Part shown: positions 5,890-10,724 of the stretch, in pieces
Position numbering within the stretch: position 1 is the first letter of the stretch
Layout: each line of letters begins with the position of its first letter
Assembly (NCBI GenBank): GCA_934659415.1
Contig: CAKUHW010000011.1
Span: forward strand, 1 to 10,724
Length of the DNA: 10,724 nt
Origin: an uncultured Oscillospiraceae bacterium
GTDB taxonomy: Bacteria; Bacillota; Clostridia; Oscillospirales; Oscillospiraceae
Direction: 5' to 3'
The notes under the pieces: model-generated
What the model saw: only the letters and a program-made list of their open reading frames with translations
Databases searched by the model: none
What the model was told of the DNA's origin: nothing
Position numbers and translations under genes: made by a program

Positions 5890-7083
5890 ATGAACTACAA
5901 CAAGAAAACAGTCCGCGACGTGGACGTAACGGGGAAGAAGGTGCTCTGCCGCTGCGATTTCAACGTACCCCAGGATAAGGAGACCGGCGCCATCACGGAC
6001 GATACCCGCATCCGGGCGGCGCTGCCCACCCTGAACTACCTGCTGGACCACGGCGCCGCGGTGATCGCCTGCTCCCACCTGGGCAAGCCCAAGGGAGAGT
6101 GGAAAAAATCCCTGAGCCTGGCTCCCGTGGCCGTCCGCCTGGGCGAGCTGCTGGGCCGCGAGGTGATCTTCGCCGCCGATGTGGTGGGGGAGGATGCCCG
6201 GGCCAAGGCCGCGGCGCTGCAGCCCGGCCAGATCATGCTGCTGGAAAACCTCCGCTTTGAGCCCGGCGAGGAGAAGAACGACCCCGCCTTTGCCAGGGCG
6301 CTGGCCGGTCTGGCGGATGTGTATGTGTCCGATGCCTTCGGCACCGTGCACCGCGCCCACGCCTCCACGGCGGGGGTGGCGGCCTATCTGCCCGCCGTGT
6401 CCGGCTTCCTCATCGAGAAGGAGCTGGCGGTGATGGGCAAGGCCCTGCAGGACCCCAAGCGGCCGCTGGTGGCTATTCTGGGCGGGTCCAAGGTCAGCTC
6501 CAAGATCGGGGTGATCAACCACCTGCTGGACATTGCCGACACCATCATCATCGGCGGCGGCATGGCCTATACCTTTGTCAAGGCCATGGGCGGCAGCGTG
6601 GGTACCTCCCTGCTGGAGGAGGACCGGCTGGACTACTGCCGGGAGATGATGGACAAGGCCAAAGCCAAGGGCGTGAAGCTCCTGCTGCCGGAGGATACCC
6701 TGTGCGCCGCCGCCTTTTCCGCGGACGCCGTGCCGGAGCTGGTGCCCACCATGGCCATTCCGGACGACCGCATGGGCCTGGATATCGGCCCGAAGACCGT
6801 TGAGACCTTTACCGCCGCGATCAGGGGCGCCGGGACCGTCATCTGGAACGGGCCCATGGGCGTGTTCGAATTCCCCGCCTTTGCCGAGGGGACCCGGGCC
6901 ATTGCAAAGGCCCTGGCGGAGAGCGGCGCCATCACCATCGTGGGCGGCGGCGACTCCGCAGCCGCAGTGGCGCAGCTGGGCTACGCCGACCGGATGACCC
7001 ACATCAGCACCGGCGGCGGCGCGTCGCTGGAGTTCCTGGAGGGCATTGAGCTGCCGGGCGTGGCGTGCCTGCTGGACGCATAA
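5890..7083 (+). CDS. pgk: Phosphoglycerate kinase
   Basis: This cytoplasmic enzyme converts 1,3-bisphosphoglycerate and ADP to 3-phosphoglycerate and ATP, the first ATP-yielding step of glycolysis. The 397 residues match the bacterial norm. Seen are RCDFNVPQ (21-28), the substrate-binding HLGKPKG (63-69), [13 protein letters not shown] (119-131), [10 protein letters not shown] (150-159), [13 protein letters not shown] (197-209), WNGPMGVFE (319-327) and the nucleotide-binding GGGDSAAAV (352-360). I chose the ATG at 5890 because AAAGGAG (5874-5880) lies 9 bases upstream and [10 protein letters not shown] is the normal family start; longer in-frame starts lie inside trmL. tpiA follows after 21 bp. 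Confidence 0.98.
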   Translation: MNYNKKTVRDVDVTGKKVLCRCDFNVPQDKETGAITDDTRIRAALPTLNYLLDHGAAVIACSHLGKPKGEWKKSLSLAPVAVRLGELLGREVIFAADVVGEDARAKAAALQPGQIMLLENLRFEPGEEKNDPAFARALAGLADVYVSDAFGTVHRAHASTAGVAAYLPAVSGFLIEKELAVMGKALQDPKRPLVAILGGSKVSSKIGVINHLLDIADTIIIGGGMAYTFVKAMGGSVGTSLLEEDRLDYCREMMDKAKAKGVKLLLPEDTLCAAAFSADAVPELVPTMAIPDDRMGLDIGPKTVETFTAAIRGAGTVIWNGPMGVFEFPAFAEGTRAIAKALAESGAITIVGGGDSAAAVAQLGYADRMTHISTGGGASLEFLEGIELPGVACLLDA

Positions 7084-7104
7084 AAAAGAAGGAGCGAGAC
7101 CGTT

Positions 7105-7875
7105 ATGAACCTGAAATACCGCAAGACCGTGATCGCGGGCAACTGGAAGATGAACAAGACCCTCACCGAGACCCGCGCCTTTGCCGATGAGCTCAAGCCC
7201 CTGCTGGGCCGGCACAAGTGGTGCGAGGTGGTGCTGTGCGTGCCCGCGGTGAACATCAGCGGCGCGGTGAAGGCATTTAAGGACAGCCGCCTGGATGTGG
7301 GCGGCGAGACCTGCCACTACGAGGACCACGGCGCCTTTACCGGCGAGATCACGGCGGACATGCTCAAGGATGTGGGCGCCAAGTATGTGATCATCGGCCA
7401 CTCCGAGCGCCGCCAGTACTATAATGAGACCGACCTGACCGTGAACAAAAAGGTGAAGACCGCCCTGGAGGCGGGGCTGCGCCCCATCGTCTGCGTGGGT
7501 GAGAGCCTGGAACAGCGGGAGCTGGGTGTCACGGAGGAGCTGATCGCCTACCAGGTGAAGGCCGCCCTGGCCGGTGTAGCCGACAGCCAGATGCGCCGGG
7601 TGATCATCGCCTATGAGCCCATCTGGGCCATCGGCACCGGCAAGACCGCCACGGCGGAGCAGGCCGGCGCGGTGTGCGCCCATATCCGCGCGGTCATCCG
7701 CAAGAAGTACGGCGCCCGGGTGGCCCGTTCCGTCACCATCCAGTACGGCGGCAGCATGAACGCCAAGAACGCCGCCGAGCTGCTGGCCCAGCCCGACATC
7801 GACGGCGGACTCATCGGCGGCGCGTCCCTGAAGCCGGCGGACTTTATGGCCATCATCGATGCGGCCAATCAGTAA
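7105..7875 (+). CDS. tpiA: Triosephosphate isomerase
   Basis: It interconverts dihydroxyacetone phosphate and glyceraldehyde-3-phosphate as a cytoplasmic dimer. The 256-residue TIM barrel has all catalytic residues: Asn13 and Lys15 in AGNWKMN, His99 in IIGHSERR, Glu171 in AYEPIWAIGTG with the flexible loop 6, and the phosphate-binding YGGSMNAKN (214-222) and GGLIGGASL (234-242). AAGGAG stands 10 bases before the ATG. One oddity is GGETCHYED at 66-74, where most homologues read GAQN at the first four positions; the usual Gln is Glu68. This interface region differs, but the active site is intact. gpmI begins 4 bp after the stop. Confidence 0.98.
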   Translation: MNLKYRKTVIAGNWKMNKTLTETRAFADELKPLLGRHKWCEVVLCVPAVNISGAVKAFKDSRLDVGGETCHYEDHGAFTGEITADMLKDVGAKYVIIGHSERRQYYNETDLTVNKKVKTALEAGLRPIVCVGESLEQRELGVTEELIAYQVKAALAGVADSQMRRVIIAYEPIWAIGTGKTATAEQAGAVCAHIRAVIRKKYGARVARSVTIQYGGSMNAKNAAELLAQPDIDGGLIGGASLKPADFMAIIDAANQ

Positions 7876-7879
7876 GCCT

Positions 7880-9400
7880 ATGAAAACACCGATCACTCTT
7901 ATCATCATGGACGGCTTCGGGCTGGCCCCGGCGGAGCGGCCCGGCGACAACGCCATAGCCGCCGCCCGCAAGCCCAACCTGGACCGCCTGTTTGCGGAAA
8001 ACCCGTGCTGCCGCCTGGCCGCCTCCGGGCTGGACGTGGGGCTGCCGGAGGGGCAAATGGGCAACTCCGAGGTGGGGCACACCAATATCGGCGCGGGCCG
8101 GGTGGTGTTCCAGGACCTGCCCAGAATCAGTCTGGATATCCGGGAGGGCGGATTTTTCCGCAACCCGGCCTATCTCTCCGCCATGGACGCCTGTCTGGCG
8201 AAGGGAACGGCCCTCCACCTGTTCGGTCTGCTGAGCGACGGCGGCGTCCACTCCCACATCGACCACCTGCTGGCCCTGCTGCGCATGGCAAAGGAGCGCG
8301 GGCTGGAGCGCGTGTTCGTCCACTGCTTCCTGGACGGGCGGGACGTGCCTCCCGCCTCGGGCAAGGGCTATGTGGAGCGGCTCCAGGCGTATCTGCAGGA
8401 GCTGGGCGTGGGGCAGATCGCCACGGTGATGGGCCGCTACTACGCCATGGACCGGGACAACCGCTGGGACCGGGTGGAGAAGGCGTACAACGCCATCGCC
8501 TGCGGAGAGGGGCCCTTTGAGGCGGATCCCGCCGCCGCGGTGCAGGCCTCCTACGATGCCGGCGTGACCGACGAGTTTGTGGTGCCGGTGGTGTGCGCCC
8601 GGGAGGCCGCTGTCCGCGCAGAGGACAGCGTGATCTTCTTCAATTTCCGCCCCGACCGGGCGCGGGAGCTCACCCGGGCCTTTGCAGACCCCGACTTCTC
8701 CGGCTTTTCCCGCAGGAACGGATATTTTCCGGTGCAGTTCGTGTGCACCACGGAGTACGATGCCGCCATGCCCAACGTCTCGGAGGCCTATCCCCGGGAG
8801 GAGCTGCGGGACATCTTCGGCGAGTATATTGCCCGGCAGGGGATGACCCAGCTGCGCATTGCCGAGACCGAGAAATACGCCCATGTGACCTTCTTCTTCA
8901 ACGGCGGTGCGGAGCGTACCTTCACCGGGGAGGACCGCTGCCTCATCCCCTCCCCCAAGGTGGCGACCTACGATCTCCAGCCGGAGATGAGCGAGCCCGC
9001 CGTTGCAGACGAGGCGGTGCGCCGGATCAAAAGCGGCAAGTATGATGTGATCATCCTGAACTTCGCCAACTGTGACATGGTGGGCCACACCGGCGTATTT
9101 GAGGCCGCGGTGAAGGCGGTGGAGGCGGTGGACGACGGTGTGGGCCGGGTAGCGGCCGCCACGGCGGAGCTGGGCGGCGTGTCCATTATCACCGCAGACC
9201 ACGGCAACGCCGAGCATATGCTGGGCGAGGACGGCACCCCCTTTACCGCCCACACCACCAATCTGGTGCCCTGCTGCGTGGTGGGCGCGGATGTGAAGCT
9301 GCGGGACGGCCGCCTGGCCGACCTGGCCCCTACCATGCTGGACCTGATGGGCCTGCGCAAGCCGGAGGCCATGACCGGGGAGAGCCTCATCGTCAAATGA
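7880..9400 (+). CDS. gpmI: 2,3-bisphosphoglycerate-independent phosphoglycerate mutase
   Basis: It interconverts 3- and 2-phosphoglycerate through a phosphoserine intermediate and needs two divalent metal ions, usually Mn. The 506 residues match the usual ~510. The alkaline-phosphatase-like core shows Asp11 in IIMDGFG, the nucleophile Ser63 in GQMGNSEVGHTNIGAGR, FLDGRDVPP (150-158), FFNFRPDRARE (253-263), Asp399 and His403 in NCDMVGHTG, Asp440 and His441 in ADHGNAE, and His458 in FTAHTTN. The ATG at 7880 follows the tpiA stop by 4 bp and lacks a clear Shine-Dalgarno site, so it is probably translated by coupling to tpiA. An alternative ATG at 7859 inside tpiA would add 7 residues but has no better ribosome site. 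Confidence 0.97.
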   Translation: MKTPITLIIMDGFGLAPAERPGDNAIAAARKPNLDRLFAENPCCRLAASGLDVGLPEGQMGNSEVGHTNIGAGRVVFQDLPRISLDIREGGFFRNPAYLSAMDACLAKGTALHLFGLLSDGGVHSHIDHLLALLRMAKERGLERVFVHCFLDGRDVPPASGKGYVERLQAYLQELGVGQIATVMGRYYAMDRDNRWDRVEKAYNAIACGEGPFEADPAAAVQASYDAGVTDEFVVPVVCAREAAVRAEDSVIFFNFRPDRARELTRAFADPDFSGFSRRNGYFPVQFVCTTEYDAAMPNVSEAYPREELRDIFGEYIARQGMTQLRIAETEKYAHVTFFFNGGAERTFTGEDRCLIPSPKVATYDLQPEMSEPAVADEAVRRIKSGKYDVIILNFANCDMVGHTGVFEAAVKAVEAVDDGVGRVAAATAELGGVSIITADHGNAEHMLGEDGTPFTAHTTNLVPCCVVGADVKLRDGRLADLAPTMLDLMGLRKPEAMTGESLIVK

Positions 9401-9405
9401 CCCCC

Positions 9406-9434
9406 GTTCCGGACCGCCGGAACTGTTTGTTTTG
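9406..9434 (+). terminator. Hairpin plus U-run between gpmI and eno (terminator or attenuator)
   Basis: GTTCCGG (9406-9412) and CCGGAAC (9417-9423) form a perfect 7-bp stem with a 4-base loop, and TGTTTGTTTTG follows directly. This is the layout of a Rho-independent terminator. It begins 6 bases after the gpmI stop. If it is only partly efficient, it would set the ratio of eno message to upstream glycolytic messages. Confidence 0.65.
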
Positions 9435-9443
9435 ACCCCCTGC

Positions 9444-9462
9444 GAGAATGTGTGAGAATGTG
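9444..9462 (+). repeat. 9-bp direct repeat with 10-bp period upstream of eno, possible promoter or operator
   Basis: GAGAATGTG occurs at 9444-9452 and 9454-9462, one helical turn apart, between the gpmI hairpin and the eno ribosome site. Each copy contains GAGAAT, preceded by TG one base earlier, a weak extended -10. TTGACC (9432-9437) lies 16 bp before the second copy and could be its -35 box, but that pairing would start transcription inside the ribosome site. The promoter call is therefore doubtful; the repeat itself is plain. Confidence 0.35.
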
Positions 9463-9463
9463 A

Positions 9464-10724
<1,261 letters not shown>

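Noticed and set aside
5791..8163. A 790-codon minus-strand frame opposite pgk and tpiA
   Set aside because: The same composition artefact, with no motifs and antisense to pgk, tpiA and the start of gpmI.

Overview
The window looks like chromosomal DNA from a GC-rich, Gram-positive anaerobe of the Clostridia. The Oscillospiraceae (Flavonifractor/Lawsonibacter-like) are the best guess. This rests on strong G/C preference at third codon positions, AAGGAG-type ribosome binding sites, a lipobox lipoprotein, Firmicutes-type nicotinate phosphoribosyltransferase and uridine kinase, and a clostridial-style glycolytic gene cluster. The taxon is an inference from gene content; there is no rRNA in the window. 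All reading frames are intact, and I see no insertion sequence, tRNA, CRISPR array or phage gene.

Left half (1-5155), all on the minus strand. In transcription order it holds: udk (uridine kinase); a lipoprotein with a long Ser/Pro tether, a BIG2 Ig-like domain and a DUF4358-like domain; an AlgI/DltB-type MBOAT acyltransferase; a DHHW-family AlgJ-like membrane-anchored SGNH protein; and the first 277 codons of pncB (nicotinate phosphoribosyltransferase), which runs off the left edge. The three middle genes form a cell-surface module. The MBOAT would move an acyl group across the membrane, the DHHW protein would transfer it to, or remove it from, an extracellular acceptor, and the lipoprotein would sit on the outer face of the membrane. 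The acceptor polymer is unknown, and no polymer synthase is encoded here. This is the least understood part of the window. pncB has its own well-formed promoter, with a palindrome across its -10 and start site.

Centre (5156-5371). A 216-bp divergent intergenic region carries back-to-back promoters: a TTGCCA/TACAAT promoter firing left into udk and a TTGTAT/TATAAT promoter firing right into trmL.

Right half (5372-10724), all on the plus strand. It holds trmL (tRNA 2'-O-methyltransferase of the SPOUT family), then pgk, tpiA and gpmI packed with gaps of 2-21 bp, then eno after 78 bp that contain a hairpin plus U-run. These four enzymes cover lower glycolysis from 1,3-bisphosphoglycerate to phosphoenolpyruvate, together with triose isomerisation. 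Glyceraldehyde-3-phosphate dehydrogenase and a CggR-like regulator, which often head this operon in Firmicutes, are absent; a tRNA methylase gene holds the first position. eno lacks only its last 15 or so codons at the right edge.

The gaps are short. The longest stretch without a gene is 216 bp and is explained by the two promoters.
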